The notes beneath the pieces are model-generated. The model was not told the origin of the DNA, made no database searches, and saw nothing but the letters and a program-made list of their open reading frames with translations. Position numbers and translations under genes: made by a program. Of a stretch of 64,000 nucleotides of DNA, positions 1 to 8,413 are shown piece after piece; the first letter of the stretch is position 1; the number at the start of each line of letters is the position of its first letter. The DNA lies in assembly GCF_002803155.1 (NCBI RefSeq), contig NZ_NNBP01000013.1, forward strand, positions 96,514-160,513, written 5' to 3'. This stretch comes from Streptomyces sp. CB02959. GTDB taxonomy: Bacteria; Actinomycetota; Actinomycetes; Streptomycetales; Streptomycetaceae.

Positions 1-767
1 GAATGAGCGAGCGGGACAGCGGCTCCGACCTGGCCTCGGTACGGACCCGGGCGGAGCGGACCGGCAACGGCTGGCGGCTGACCGGGACCAAGATGTGGAC
101 CGGCGGCGCGCACGTCAACGACCACGCGATCGTGCTCGCCCGGACCGGAGAGTCCGAGGACCGCCACGCCGGGCTGAGCCAGTTCATCGTCGACCTGCGC
201 GATCCGCACGTCCGGGTCGAACCGATCCGCCTCCTCAGCGGCGAGCACACCTTCAACTACTGCCATCTGGAAGGCGTCGAGCTCACCGACGACGCACTGC
301 TCGGGCGCCCCGGTGACGGCTGGCGGCAGGTCACCGGCGAACTGGCCCTGGAACGCAGCGGACCCGAGCGCTTCCTGTCCACGCTGCCGCTCCTGACCGC
401 TCTGGTGGGACAGTTGCGGCGGACCGGCGGGGGCAGTCCCGAGCAGCAGGCGCGGGTGGGCCGGCTCACCGCGCGCCTGTCGTCCATCCGGCAGCTGTCG
501 TTGGGGGTGGCCGCGGCGCTGGCGGCCGGCCGCCCCGCCGATGTGCAGGCGGCACTGGTCAAGGACCTCGGGACCCGCTTCGAAGGCGAACTCGTCAACG
601 AGGCCCGCGAGATCCTGCCGACCGCGGCCCGCTTCGACGCCACCCGCGGCAGCTACCCCGAACTGCTGGCCACCGCGATCCTGCACGCGCCGGGATACAC
701 GCTGCGCGGCGGCACCAACGAAATCCTGCGCGGCATCATCACCCGAGGTCTGGAGCTGTCCCGATGA
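1..767 (+). CDS. acyl-CoA dehydrogenase, C-terminal part (5' end outside window)
   Basis: This is the C-terminal ~254 residues of a flavin-dependent acyl-CoA dehydrogenase, which would oxidise an acyl-CoA to the 2,3-enoyl-CoA using FAD. The visible part opens with MSERDSGSDLAS, the family's middle-domain signature (usually SEPxAGSD), then GTKMWTGGA, and ends with the C-terminal helical motif LRGGTNEILRGIITRGL, in which TNEI is typical. The family is normally about 380 residues, so about 130 residues lie upstream of the window; the ATG at base 3 is internal, not a start. Its TGA overlaps the ATG of the next gene, so the two are translationally coupled and probably form a heteromeric pair. Substrate cannot be told. 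Confidence 0.9.
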   Translation, partial: MSERDSGSDLASVRTRAERTGNGWRLTGTKMWTGGAHVNDHAIVLARTGESEDRHAGLSQFIVDLRDPHVRVEPIRLLSGEHTFNYCHLEGVELTDDALLGRPGDGWRQVTGELALERSGPERFLSTLPLLTALVGQLRRTGGGSPEQQARVGRLTARLSSIRQLSLGVAAALAAGRPADVQAALVKDLGTRFEGELVNEAREILPTAARFDATRGSYPELLATAILHAPGYTLRGGTNEILRGIITRGLELSR

Positions 768-1804
768 GCACCGATTCCCCCGCCGAACCCCTCCTCGAAC
801 GCGCCGCCGACGCCCTGCCGCCGCTCGACACCGCCCCGACCACCCTGGTGGCCCTGGCGCGGGAAGCCGGCCACCGCGGCACCCCGGCACCGCTCGCCGA
901 GACGCTGCTCGTCGCCCGCCCGTTGCTGGCCGCGGCCGGGCTCGCCATCCCGGACGGCCCGCTCACCGTGGCGGCCGGCCCACTCGATGTGCGGTTCACC
1001 CACGTGGACACCGACAGCAGGGTCGGACCCTCGGGCGCGGCGGGCACCGATGACGCCCTGCGGGTCAGCGGCACGCTGCACCGGGTGCCGTGGGCCCGGG
1101 CCGCCGAAGCCGCGGTCGTGCTGACCGAGGGCCCGTGCGGCGGGCCGGTGCTCTTCCTCCTCGAAGCCGCCGAGTGGCGGCAGGTGGCGGGCACGAACCT
1201 GGCGGGCGAGCCCAGGGACGACCTGGTGCTGCTCGACGTGGCCGTCCCCGCCGAGCGGGTCCGCCGCGTTCCGGCCGCGCTGGTCCGGGAGGCCGAATGG
1301 CGTTCCGGCCTGGCGCGGGCCGCCCTGATCGCCGGTGCCGCACGCCGCTGTGTCGAGCTGACGGTCGCTCACACCACCTCCCGTATGCAGTTCGGCCGCC
1401 CGCTGAGCCACTTCCAGGCCGTGAAGCAGGAGGAGGCCAAGCTCGTGGAGGAGGCGGCCCTGGTCGCCGCGGCCGTCGAGGCGGCCGCGTCCGCCCTGGC
1501 CGAACCGGCCTCCGCGGAGTTCACCGCGTGGCTCGCCGCCGCACAGGCCGCCGCCTCGGTGGCCGAGATCACCCGCGTCGCCCACCAGCTGCACGGCGCG
1601 ATCGGTTTCACCGAGCTCAGCCCGCTCCACCTGGCCACCACCCGCATGTGGTCCTGGCGCGACGAGGACGGCGGTGAACGGGCCTGGCAGCAAAGGATCG
1701 GCCGGCACGTACTCGACGGCGACGGCGACCACTTGTGGCAACAGGTGACCGGCGCGCCCGACGACACCGGGGCCCGCCCCGTCGGCCAACGGCCGACCGG
1801 ATAA
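764..1804 (+). CDS. acyl-CoA dehydrogenase family protein
   Basis: 346-residue protein whose ATG overlaps the stop of the preceding dehydrogenase. The C-terminal half is typical of the family: RMQFGRPLSHFQAVK, then AHQLHGAIGFTELSPLHL and RMWSWRDEDGG. The N-terminal half is divergent and Ala-rich, with only a weak middle domain. It may therefore be the partner subunit of a two-gene dehydrogenase, as known for paired FadE proteins in actinobacteria. This pairing is inferred from coupling and shortness. No biosynthetic neighbour in view indicates the substrate. A 10-bp stem hairpin follows 80 bases downstream. Confidence 0.85.
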   Translation: MSTDSPAEPLLERAADALPPLDTAPTTLVALAREAGHRGTPAPLAETLLVARPLLAAAGLAIPDGPLTVAAGPLDVRFTHVDTDSRVGPSGAAGTDDALRVSGTLHRVPWARAAEAAVVLTEGPCGGPVLFLLEAAEWRQVAGTNLAGEPRDDLVLLDVAVPAERVRRVPAALVREAEWRSGLARAALIAGAARRCVELTVAHTTSRMQFGRPLSHFQAVKQEEAKLVEEAALVAAAVEAAASALAEPASAEFTAWLAAAQAAASVAEITRVAHQLHGAIGFTELSPLHLATTRMWSWRDEDGGERAWQQRIGRHVLDGDGDHLWQQVTGAPDDTGARPVGQRPTG

Positions 1805-1883
1805 GGCCGATCGGGGGGCGGGCGCGACCCGCGTTCCGCCCCTCTGAGACCGCACCTTCGACAAAGGCACAGGCAAAAGCAAA

Positions 1884-1907
1884 GGCAAGGAGAACCCTCT
1901 CCTTGCC
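1884..1907 (+). terminator. hairpin after the dehydrogenase pair
   Basis: GGCAAGGAGA and TCTCCTTGCC form a perfect 10-bp stem around a 4-base loop (ACCC). No T tract follows on the plus strand, as is common in Streptomyces. An A-rich stretch precedes it, which would be a T-rich tail for minus-strand transcripts. It separates the dehydrogenase operon from the rifamycin-responsive promoter. Confidence 0.6.
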
Positions 1908-1930
1908 ACTCTCAACGTATAGCGCACTGG

Positions 1931-1966
1931 GGGGCTTGCCGCAAGGCCCCGGGTATGGCGCACAAT
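1931..1966 (+). promoter_or_regulatory. rifamycin-associated element (RAE) within promoter of rph
   Basis: Bases 1931-1950 read GGGGCTTGCCGCAAGGCCCC, an imperfect inverted repeat that matches, as I recall it, the published RAE consensus found upstream of rifamycin resistance genes (rph, rox, helR, arr) in actinobacteria. The repeat contains a -35-like TTGCCG (1936-1941). CACAAT at 1961-1966 is a plausible -10 with a 19-base spacer, so the element overlaps the promoter core. It lies about 330 bases before rph. Match and position are seen; rifamycin inducibility is inferred from the family. Confidence 0.85.
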
Positions 1967-2006
1967 CGTCGGCCGATGCCACAACCTGCGGAAATGGGGG
2001 CACGTC

Positions 2007-2282
2007 GTGCGTGTGTTGATGTCGAGGTACGGGGGACGCGAAGGCGTCGAACCCGGGGTGGGACTGGCAGTGCGAGTGCGAGTGCGGGTGCGGGTGCCTG
2101 GCGCGGAGGTGCGGGGGTGTGCGTCGTCCGACCGGGCGGAGCGGCCGGCCGGCTCGACAGTGGGAAGACAACGAGGGATGCGGACGTGCTCGACAGGAGT
2201 TTCGACGGAGTCGGCGGCGCCGGTGATGCGGTCGGCCACCGCGGTGCCACGGAGCACGGGTGCCTCGGAGGTGGCGCGATGA
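2007..2282 (+). CDS. possible upstream ORF in the rph leader
   Basis: A GTG-initiated 91-codon frame begins about 40 bases after the proposed -10. It ends with TGA overlapping the ATG of rph (ATGA), so ribosomes could be handed on to rph. The product is Arg/Val-rich and low in complexity. Part of it comes from a hexanucleotide run (five GTGCGA/GTGCGG units near 2070-2098) that encodes alternating Val-Arg. No ribosome binding site or homology is evident. It may be a regulatory leader peptide or a chance frame in GC-rich DNA. Confidence 0.3.
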   Translation: MRVLMSRYGGREGVEPGVGLAVRVRVRVRVPGAEVRGCASSDRAERPAGSTVGRQRGMRTCSTGVSTESAAPVMRSATAVPRSTGASEVAR

Positions 2283-4891
2283 GCGAGCGGTATGTGTGGG
2301 ATCTTCAGGACGTCGACGAGACGCAGATCGCGGTCGTCGGCGGCAAGGGCGCGCACCTGGGCGGGCTGTCGCGGATCGAAGGCATCCGCGTGCCGGGTGG
2401 CTTCTGCGTGACGACGGACGCCTTCCGGCGGGTCATGGCGGAAGGGCCGTCGATCGACGACATGCTCGATCGGTTGTCGCGCCTGAACCCGGACGACCGG
2501 GAGGCGATCCGCACGCTCAGCGCGGAGATCCGTCGGACCATCGAAGGGATCGCCGTCCCGGGCGATCTCGCGGCGGCGATCACCCGCGCGCTCGCCCGGC
2601 TCGGCGCGGAAGCCGCCTACGCCGTCCGCTCCAGCGCGACGGCGGAGGACCTGCCGACGGCCTCCTTCGCGGGCCAGCAGGACACGTACCTCAACGTCGT
2701 GGGGCCGACGGCGATCCTCCAGCACATCAGCCGGTGCTGGGCCTCGCTGTTCACCGAGCGGGCCGTGACCTACCGCCAGCGGAACGGCATCGACCACCGT
2801 ACGGTCCGGATGGCCGTCGTCGTACAGCAGATGGCCTTCCCGCAAGCGGCCGGCATCCTGTTCACGGCCGACCCCGTCACGGGCAACCGGAACGTCGCCA
2901 CCGTGGACGCCGGCTTCGGCCTCGGCGAGGCCCTGGTCTCCGGCCTGGTGAACCCGGACGTCTTCAAGGTGCGGCACGGCGAAGTCGTCGCCAAGGCGAT
3001 CGCCGCCAAAGAGCGTGCCGTGCACGCCCTGCCGGCCGGCGGTACGCGGGAAGTGGAGATCGACTCGCAGCGGCAGCAGCAGCCGGCGCTGACGGACGCG
3101 CAGGTCGTGCGGCTCGTGCGGCTCGGGCGGCGGATCGAAGCGCACTTCGGGCGCCCGCAGGACATCGAATGGTGCCTGGTCGACGATGACTTCCAGATCG
3201 TGCAGAGCCGGCCGATCACGACGCTGTTCCCCATCCCCGAGACCGGAGACCAGGAGAATCACGTCTACGTCTCCGTCGGCCACCAGCAGATGATGACCGA
3301 CCCCATGAAGCCCCTGGGGCTCTCCATGTGGCAGCTGACTGCCATGGTGCCGATGCACGAGGCCGGCGGCAGGCTCTTCGTCGACGTCACCCGGCGCCTG
3401 GCCTCGCCCGCGAGCCGCGCCGCCCTCCTGGACGTCATGGGGAAGGGCGATCCGCTGGTCAGGGACGCGCTGGAGACCGTTCTGGACGGCGACGACTTCA
3501 TCCCGCTGATCCCGGACGCGGGTCCCGGCGGACCGCCGGCCGGCCGTGCGTCCGACCCGATCGAGACCGATCCGCGCATCGTCACCGAGCTGATCGAACG
3601 CAGCCGGGCATCCGTCGCCGCCCTGGAGCGCGACATCCGGACGAAGACCGGCCCGGAGCTCTTCGACTTCCTGCTGGCGGCCTTCGAGGAGCACAAGCGG
3701 GTCCTCGGCGATCCGCTGAGCATCCAGGCGATCATGGCGGGGATGGGGGCCACGTGGTGGCTCAACGACAAGCTGCAGGGGTGGCTGGGCGAGAAGAACG
3801 CGGCTGACACGCTGACGCTGTCCGCCCCCGACAACGTCACGTCGGAGATGGGACTGGCGCTGCTCGACGTCGCGGACGTGATCCGCCCGCGGCCGGAGGT
3901 GGTGGCGTTCCTGCAGGGCGTCCAGGACGACGGCGCCGAGGACGAAGGGTTCCTGGACGAGCTGGCGAAGCTCGCGGGCGGGACCGAAGCGCGTGCCGCC
4001 ATGGAGTCCTACCTCGACCGGTACGGCATGCGCTGCGTCGCCGAGATCGACATCACGCGGCCACGTTGGCGCGAGCGCCCCACCACCCTCGTGCCCGTGA
4101 TCCTCGACAACGTCCGGAACTTCGAGCCGGGCGCCGCCGAGCGGCGCTTCGAGCAAGGGCGGCAGAAGGCGCGGGAGAAGGAACAGGACGTACTGTCCCG
4201 CTTGCGGGCGCTGCCGGACGGGGACCGGAAGGCCGACGAGGCCAAGCGGATGATCGACCGCGTCAGAACCTTCATCGGGTACCGGGAGTACCCGAAGTAC
4301 GGCATCATCAGCCGCTACTTCGTCTACAAGCAGGCCCTGCTGGAGGAGGCCGAGCGCCTCGTGCAGGCCGGCGTCGTTCCTGACAAGGAGGACGTCTTCT
4401 ACCTCACGTTCCAGGAGTTCCACGACGCCGTGCGCTCGCACCAGGTGGACGACCGGCTCATCCAGCAGCGCAAGGACGCGTTCCGGTCGCACCAGGCGCT
4501 CACCCCGCCCCGGGTGCTCACCTCGGATGGTGAGGCCGTGACCGGCGCGTACCGGCGCGACGACGTGCCGGCCGGCGCCCTGATCGGCCTACCGGTTTCG
4601 GTCGGGAGCATCGAGGGGAGGGCCCGCGTCATCCTCGACATGGCGGAGGCCGATCTCGAAGCCGGCGACATCCTCGTCACGACCTTCACGGACCCCAGCT
4701 GGTCGCCGCTGTTCGTCGGAATCGCGGGCCTGGTGACGGAGGTGGGCGGCCTGATGACCCATGGCGCGGTGATCGCCCGGGAGTACGGCCTGCCGGCCGT
4801 GGTGGGCGTGGAGCAGGCCACCCGGCTGATCCGGGACGGGCAGCGGATCCGCGTGCACGGAACCGACGGCTACGTCGAGATCCTGTCCTGA
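2279..4891 (+). CDS. rph: rifamycin-inactivating phosphotransferase (PEP-synthase fold)
   Basis: 870-residue enzyme predicted to transfer the beta-phosphate of ATP to the C21 hydroxyl of rifamycins, inactivating them. Domain order fits Rph: an N-terminal ATP-grasp domain (GGKGAHLGGL near 20, AVRSSATAEDLPTASFAGQQ near 110-130, QDIEWC and QSRPITTL near 300), a long helical rifamycin-binding domain (~330-760) and a C-terminal swivelling phosphohistidine domain with GGLMTHGAVIAREYGLPAVVGV, whose His is about residue 828. Length matches the family (~865). The start at 2279 is preceded by GGAGGT; longer in-frame extension is possible but has no good site. The RAE upstream makes rph much more likely than an ordinary PEP synthase. 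Confidence 0.92.
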   Translation: MSERYVWDLQDVDETQIAVVGGKGAHLGGLSRIEGIRVPGGFCVTTDAFRRVMAEGPSIDDMLDRLSRLNPDDREAIRTLSAEIRRTIEGIAVPGDLAAAITRALARLGAEAAYAVRSSATAEDLPTASFAGQQDTYLNVVGPTAILQHISRCWASLFTERAVTYRQRNGIDHRTVRMAVVVQQMAFPQAAGILFTADPVTGNRNVATVDAGFGLGEALVSGLVNPDVFKVRHGEVVAKAIAAKERAVHALPAGGTREVEIDSQRQQQPALTDAQVVRLVRLGRRIEAHFGRPQDIEWCLVDDDFQIVQSRPITTLFPIPETGDQENHVYVSVGHQQMMTDPMKPLGLSMWQLTAMVPMHEAGGRLFVDVTRRLASPASRAALLDVMGKGDPLVRDALETVLDGDDFIPLIPDAGPGGPPAGRASDPIETDPRIVTELIERSRASVAALERDIRTKTGPELFDFLLAAFEEHKRVLGDPLSIQAIMAGMGATWWLNDKLQGWLGEKNAADTLTLSAPDNVTSEMGLALLDVADVIRPRPEVVAFLQGVQDDGAEDEGFLDELAKLAGGTEARAAMESYLDRYGMRCVAEIDITRPRWRERPTTLVPVILDNVRNFEPGAAERRFEQGRQKAREKEQDVLSRLRALPDGDRKADEAKRMIDRVRTFIGYREYPKYGIISRYFVYKQALLEEAERLVQAGVVPDKEDVFYLTFQEFHDAVRSHQVDDRLIQQRKDAFRSHQALTPPRVLTSDGEAVTGAYRRDDVPAGALIGLPVSVGSIEGRARVILDMAEADLEAGDILVTTFTDPSWSPLFVGIAGLVTEVGGLMTHGAVIAREYGLPAVVGVEQATRLIRDGQRIRVHGTDGYVEILS

Positions 4892-4983
4892 CCGCCCTCG
4901 GACGCCGACGTCGGATGGCGCCCGCCGGCGGTACCGGGAAAACCCGTTGCGGTGCCCGCACTCCGCCGGTACAGAATCAGCGG

Positions 4984-5565
4984 GTGCAGATCCTCACGTT
5001 CCCCGAAGCCGCCACGCCCGTCGAACTCCGCACCCAGGTGGGGGAGATCCAGGAGCAGGCGTGGCCCTCGGAGCCCGGCGTGATCCCCCGGCTCGACGCC
5101 CCGGTGCACGACCCCGCACTGCGGCCGCGGTCGATGCTGCTGCTCGCCGACGGGACCGTCCTCGCCGCCCTGGACATCCTCACCAAGGAGATCACCCACG
5201 CCGGCCGCGGCTACGTCGCCGGTGGCCTGAGCACGGTGGTGACGCACCGGGAGGCACGCGGCCGCGGGCACGGCCGGCGCCTGGTCGCCGCGGCCCGGGA
5301 GGCGCTGGCCACCGACGCATACGACCTGGGACTGTTCACCTGCGACCGACCGCTGCGCGCGTTCTACGAAAGCGCGGGCTGGCACCACCTCCCGGACACC
5401 GTCCTGGTCGGCGGCACACCGCAGGCGCCCTTCCCCAGCGACCGGCCCGGATTCGACAAGGTCACCATGGCCGACTTCTTCTCGCCCCGCGCCCGGCGGG
5501 ACCGCGCGTCGTTCCGGGGCAGCCGCATCGCGCTCCACTCAGGAGACATCGACAAACTCTGGTGA
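4984..5565 (+). CDS. GNAT family N-acetyltransferase
   Basis: 193-residue acetyltransferase-fold protein. The acetyl-CoA-binding segment is seen as GLSTVVTHREARGRGHGRRL (RGxGxGRRL loop, about residues 80-100), followed by LGLFTCDRPLRAFYESAGW, the usual beta5/alpha4 region. The GTG at 4984 (MQILTFPEAATP) is preferred; an in-frame ATG at 4915 would add a 23-residue Gly/Arg-rich leader that looks noncoding. The gene stands alone 92 bases after rph and may be read from the same transcript. Substrate unknown; aminoglycoside-type or small-molecule acetylation is possible but unsupported. Confidence 0.8.
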   Translation: MQILTFPEAATPVELRTQVGEIQEQAWPSEPGVIPRLDAPVHDPALRPRSMLLLADGTVLAALDILTKEITHAGRGYVAGGLSTVVTHREARGRGHGRRLVAAAREALATDAYDLGLFTCDRPLRAFYESAGWHHLPDTVLVGGTPQAPFPSDRPGFDKVTMADFFSPRARRDRASFRGSRIALHSGDIDKLW

Positions 5566-5674
5566 TTCCCGGCATGTCCGCCCATCGACGGGAACCTCAG
5601 GCTCCGGATATGCCTCTTTCCCCCTCGGACGAACGGATGGACCACCGCGGCGTGCGGCGCGGGAAGGAGCAGGC

Positions 5675-6517
5675 ATGGGGCGCCGGACGGGGAACGGCAC
5701 ACGGGCAGTGCTGACGCTGGCCCTGGCGGCCGCGGTGACCGGCTGCACGGCGGGCCAGGAGGCGGCCGATCCGGCGGACGCCGCCTCCCGCCGGACCCAC
5801 GGCAAGGGCAGCTCGGGCGGCTTCGTCGTCCAGTACCGCACGGGCGGCAAGGCGGCGTCTGCCACTGCGTATCTGCGCACCCGGCGCATCCTGGACAAGG
5901 CGGCCGAGCGACTCAACGACACCGTCGAGGTGCCGCACCGCATACCGCTCGTGGTCCGCTCGTGCGGTGCGGCCGAACCCGCCTACGACCCGGAGACCGG
6001 CACCGTCGACTTCTGCGCGGAGCACGTCGAGGAGATACGCGACCGCTTCGCGCACGCCGACCGGCGGGGCGCCCCGGGTGCCGGCGATGCGCATGCGGCC
6101 GCCGTACTGGAGGAGACCGCCTACCACGAGAGCGCCCACGCCCTGATCGACCGCCTCGGTCTGCGCTTCACCGGCCGGGAGGAGGACGTGGCCGACCAAC
6201 TCGCCGCGGTGCTGCTGATCGGCCAGGGCCGCGCCGGGGAGGCCAAGGCCCTGGCCGTCGCGGAGGATTACGCTCTGGCCGCCGAGGAGACCCCGTTCGA
6301 CGAGGCGGATCTGCTCGACGAGCACAGCCTGGACGGTCAGCGCGCGGCGAACTACGCCTGCTACGTCTACGGTGCGCACCCGACCCGGCACGAGGATCTC
6401 GTCGGTGCCGGTGGACGGGTCACCGAGGACCGCGCCGAAGGCTGCCCCGACGAGTGGGAACAGGCCAGGAGCGGCTGGCAGCGACTTCTCGCCGGCCACC
6501 TCAAGCGCCAGGTGTGA
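5675..6517 (+). CDS. putative secreted metallopeptidase lipoprotein (DUF4344-like)
   Basis: 280-residue exported protein. The N-terminus is a lipoprotein signal (basic GRRTGNGTR, hydrophobic ALAAAVTGCTA with Cys near residue 24). The core contains ETAYHESAHALIDRL, an HExxH zinc-peptidase motif (His-Glu-Ser-Ala-His near residues 150-154), followed by GREEDVADQLA, an arrangement seen in DUF4344 proteins. Start is supported by AAGGAG just upstream. It probably acts at the outer face of the membrane; substrate unknown. It stands alone, with a 155-base downstream spacer rich in CGTCACG repeats. Confidence 0.75.
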   Translation: MGRRTGNGTRAVLTLALAAAVTGCTAGQEAADPADAASRRTHGKGSSGGFVVQYRTGGKAASATAYLRTRRILDKAAERLNDTVEVPHRIPLVVRSCGAAEPAYDPETGTVDFCAEHVEEIRDRFAHADRRGAPGAGDAHAAAVLEETAYHESAHALIDRLGLRFTGREEDVADQLAAVLLIGQGRAGEAKALAVAEDYALAAEETPFDEADLLDEHSLDGQRAANYACYVYGAHPTRHEDLVGAGGRVTEDRAEGCPDEWEQARSGWQRLLAGHLKRQV

Positions 6518-6539
6518 CGCCCGCCGACGACCTCCGCGA

Positions 6540-6700
6540 GGCGGCGGACACCGGGACTCTCGGCTCTACGGCCCTGGCCTCACGAGGCTCCTATCGGGAG
6601 TCGGGTCGGGAGTCACGTCGCACTCTTGCGTCACGACTCTCGTATCAGGACCCCCGCGTCACGCGTCTCGCGTCACGGCTCCCGCGTCACCGCGGCGATG
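6540..6700. repeat. cluster of short CGTCACG/GGGAGTC repeats
   Basis: The spacer between two convergent genes is packed with near-repeats: GAGTCGGGTCGGGAGTC, and CGTCACG or close variants at least five times between about 6615 and 6690. It could form competing hairpins and act as a bidirectional terminator. It covers the end of the tetR frame. No other function is seen. Confidence 0.4.
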
Positions 6701-7266
6701 ACCGTCGCCACGACCTTGCGGACGGCCGCGGTGTCCGGCGTCGGGCTCTCCCGGTCGGCGAACAGCAGGTGGCCGGCCCCGATCAGGGTGGGCGCCAGGG
6801 TGCCGGTATCGGCGTCGGCCGCGACCCGGCCCAGCTCGCGCTCGGCGTCCAGGTAGGCGGCGATCATCGCGGTGGCCTCCGTGAGGAGAGGGATGCCGAC
6901 CGAGCCGCCCTGCCGGAGGCGGGCGCGCAGGCCGTCGCGTGAGATGAACAGGCCGACGATGGCCACGGCGACCGATCCGAACACCTCCTGCACCGCGGTG
7001 GTGAGGTTGCCGGCGACGGTGCCGGTTCCGGCGGACTTCCGCAGGGCGGCGGCCTGTTCGTCGATCCGGCCGATCCGGTCCCGTACGAGCTCGGCCAGGA
7101 AGGCGTCGAAATCGGCGAAGTGCCGGTGCAGCACGCCTTTGGCGCAGCCCGCCTCCGTGGTGACCGCCCGGCTGGTCAGTGCGTTCGGCCCGTCCCGCAG
7201 CAGGATGCGCTCGGCGGCGTCGAACAGCTGCTCCCGCACGTCGCGGATGGCCACCCCTGTGGGCAC
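6673..7266 (-). CDS. TetR family transcriptional regulator
   Basis: 197-residue repressor of the TetR class. Residues ~8-55 hold the helix-turn-helix: LFDAAERILLRDGPNALTSR, then VTTEAGCAKGVLHRHFADFDAFLAELV, in which the usual YxHF appears as LHRHF. The rest is an all-helical ligand domain. The GTG at 7266 (VPTGVAIRDVREQLF) is preceded by GAAGG and is preferred over a long Arg-rich extension. It is divergent from the methyltransferase gene. Two GTGGGC-N4-GCCCAC palindromes in the spacer are the obvious operators, so it probably represses the methyltransferase and possibly itself. Confidence 0.88.
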   Translation of the reverse strand: MPTGVAIRDVREQLFDAAERILLRDGPNALTSRAVTTEAGCAKGVLHRHFADFDAFLAELVRDRIGRIDEQAAALRKSAGTGTVAGNLTTAVQEVFGSVAVAIVGLFISRDGLRARLRQGGSVGIPLLTEATAMIAAYLDAERELGRVAADADTGTLAPTLIGAGHLLFADRESPTPDTAAVRKVVATVIAAVTREP

Positions 7267-7314
7267 GGTGCACCTTCTTCTTCGTCGGCCGGTTCCCGAT
7301 TGCCGCCCACCCGG

Positions 7315-7357
7315 TTGACGAGTGGGCGCGTGCCCACCATAGTGGGCGCATGCCCAC
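7315..7357 (+). promoter_or_regulatory. promoter with two tandem palindromic TetR operators
   Basis: TTGACG (7315-7320), a 17-base spacer, then CATAGT (7338-7343) form a good sigma-70-type promoter. Two copies of GTGGGC-N4-GCCCAC lie at 7322-7337 and 7342-7357, centres 20 bp apart. The first fills the -35/-10 spacer and the second overlaps the -10 end and the ATG at 7350. Repressor on either site would block polymerase. The predicted +1 falls at or next to the ATG, so the transcript would be leaderless. Confidence 0.75.
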
Positions 7358-8171
7358 TTTATCGCCCTCCGGGCACCCCGAACCTTCTCGGCACCGCCGG
7401 CTTGCACAGTCGTTCGGCTCGGACGCCGAACGCTATGACCGGGCCCGCCCCCGCTATCCCGACGCCCTGGTGCAGCGGATCGTCGCCGGTCGCCCCGGCC
7501 TCGACGTCCTCGACGTCGGTTGCGGAACGGGCATCGCCGCCCGGCAGTTCCAGGCGGCCGGCTGCCGGGTGCTCGGGGTCGAGCCCGACGCACGGATGGC
7601 CGACGTGGCACGGCGCTTCGGCACCGAGACCGACGTCGCGAGGTTCGAGGACTGGGAGCCCGGCAACCGGAACTACGACACGGTGGTCGCCGGCACGGCC
7701 TGGCACTGGATCGACCCGGTCGCGGGCGCGGACAAGGCCGCCCGGGCACTGCGCCCCGGCGGCCTGCTGGCACCGTTCTGGAACGTCTTCCGGTTCCCCT
7801 CCGACGTGGCGGACGCCGTCGCCGAGGTCTGCCGGCGGGTGCTGCCCGACGCGGCGTTCGACGTCACGGCGATGGCGAAGGGGGCCCTGGACGCCTACCG
7901 CCCGGTGTTCGCCAGGACCGCCGACGGGATCCGGAACACGGGCCGGTTCGACGAACCGGAGCAGTGGCGCTACGACTGGGAGTGGACCTACACCCGGGAT
8001 GCCTGGCTGGACCAGATGCCCACCCTCGGCGCCTTCACCAGGGTCCCGCCGGCCGCGCTGGCGGAGGTGCTGGCGGGCGTCGGGGCCGCCATCGACGCAC
8101 AGGGCGGCAGTTTCACGATGGGCTACGCGACGATGGCGGTCGTCGCCGCGGTGCGCACCGACGCCGCCTGA
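7350..8171 (+). CDS. class I SAM-dependent methyltransferase, TTA codon near start
   Basis: 273-residue methyltransferase with the SAM-binding motif LDVLDVGCGTGIAARQF (about residues 48-64), an acidic end of strand 2 (VLGVEPDARM), and post-motif GTAWHWIDP, common in trans-aconitate/UbiE-like small-molecule methyltransferases. The ATG lies inside the second operator and about 7 bases after the -10, so the mRNA is probably leaderless. Codon 4 is TTA, rare in this DNA and read by the bldA tRNA in Streptomyces, implying developmental control of translation. Divergent from its presumed TetR repressor. Substrate unknown. Confidence 0.87.
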   Translation: MPTLSPSGHPEPSRHRRLAQSFGSDAERYDRARPRYPDALVQRIVAGRPGLDVLDVGCGTGIAARQFQAAGCRVLGVEPDARMADVARRFGTETDVARFEDWEPGNRNYDTVVAGTAWHWIDPVAGADKAARALRPGGLLAPFWNVFRFPSDVADAVAEVCRRVLPDAAFDVTAMAKGALDAYRPVFARTADGIRNTGRFDEPEQWRYDWEWTYTRDAWLDQMPTLGAFTRVPPAALAEVLAGVGAAIDAQGGSFTMGYATMAVVAAVRTDAA

Positions 8172-8413
8172 CGACCGGCCATCCGCCGAAGACGGCAGGA
8201 CGGCCACCACGCTCCTGCCGGCCTGCCGCCACCTCGGTCGTCCTGTGCACTGTGGACTGTGCATTGTGGACTGTGCGCTGTCTGACGAGGCTCTGTTCCT
8301 GCCCCGCTGCCGACGACAGCGGCATCCGATCCACCCGGTGGCGCCGACGATTCGTATGCTCACAGCGCGGGGAACCGGAAGCCGAATACGACCACCTTCG
8401 GAGGCGAACTCGC
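8172..8413. other. intergenic, short direct repeats only
   Basis: No convincing gene. At about 8241-8280 the sequence repeats GTGGACTGTGC twice within a run of CTGTG units. The remainder shows no coding signature in any frame. Confidence 0.4.

Noticed and set aside
1955..2278. N-terminal extension of rph to 1955
   Set aside because: It would start within the promoter region and is low in complexity; ATG 2279 has a good ribosome binding site and matches family length.
653..4492. Very long minus-strand open frame (over 1,200 codons) opposite the dehydrogenase and rph genes
   Set aside because: His/Arg/Gly-rich antisense frame typical of GC-rich DNA; the plus-strand proteins have clear family motifs.
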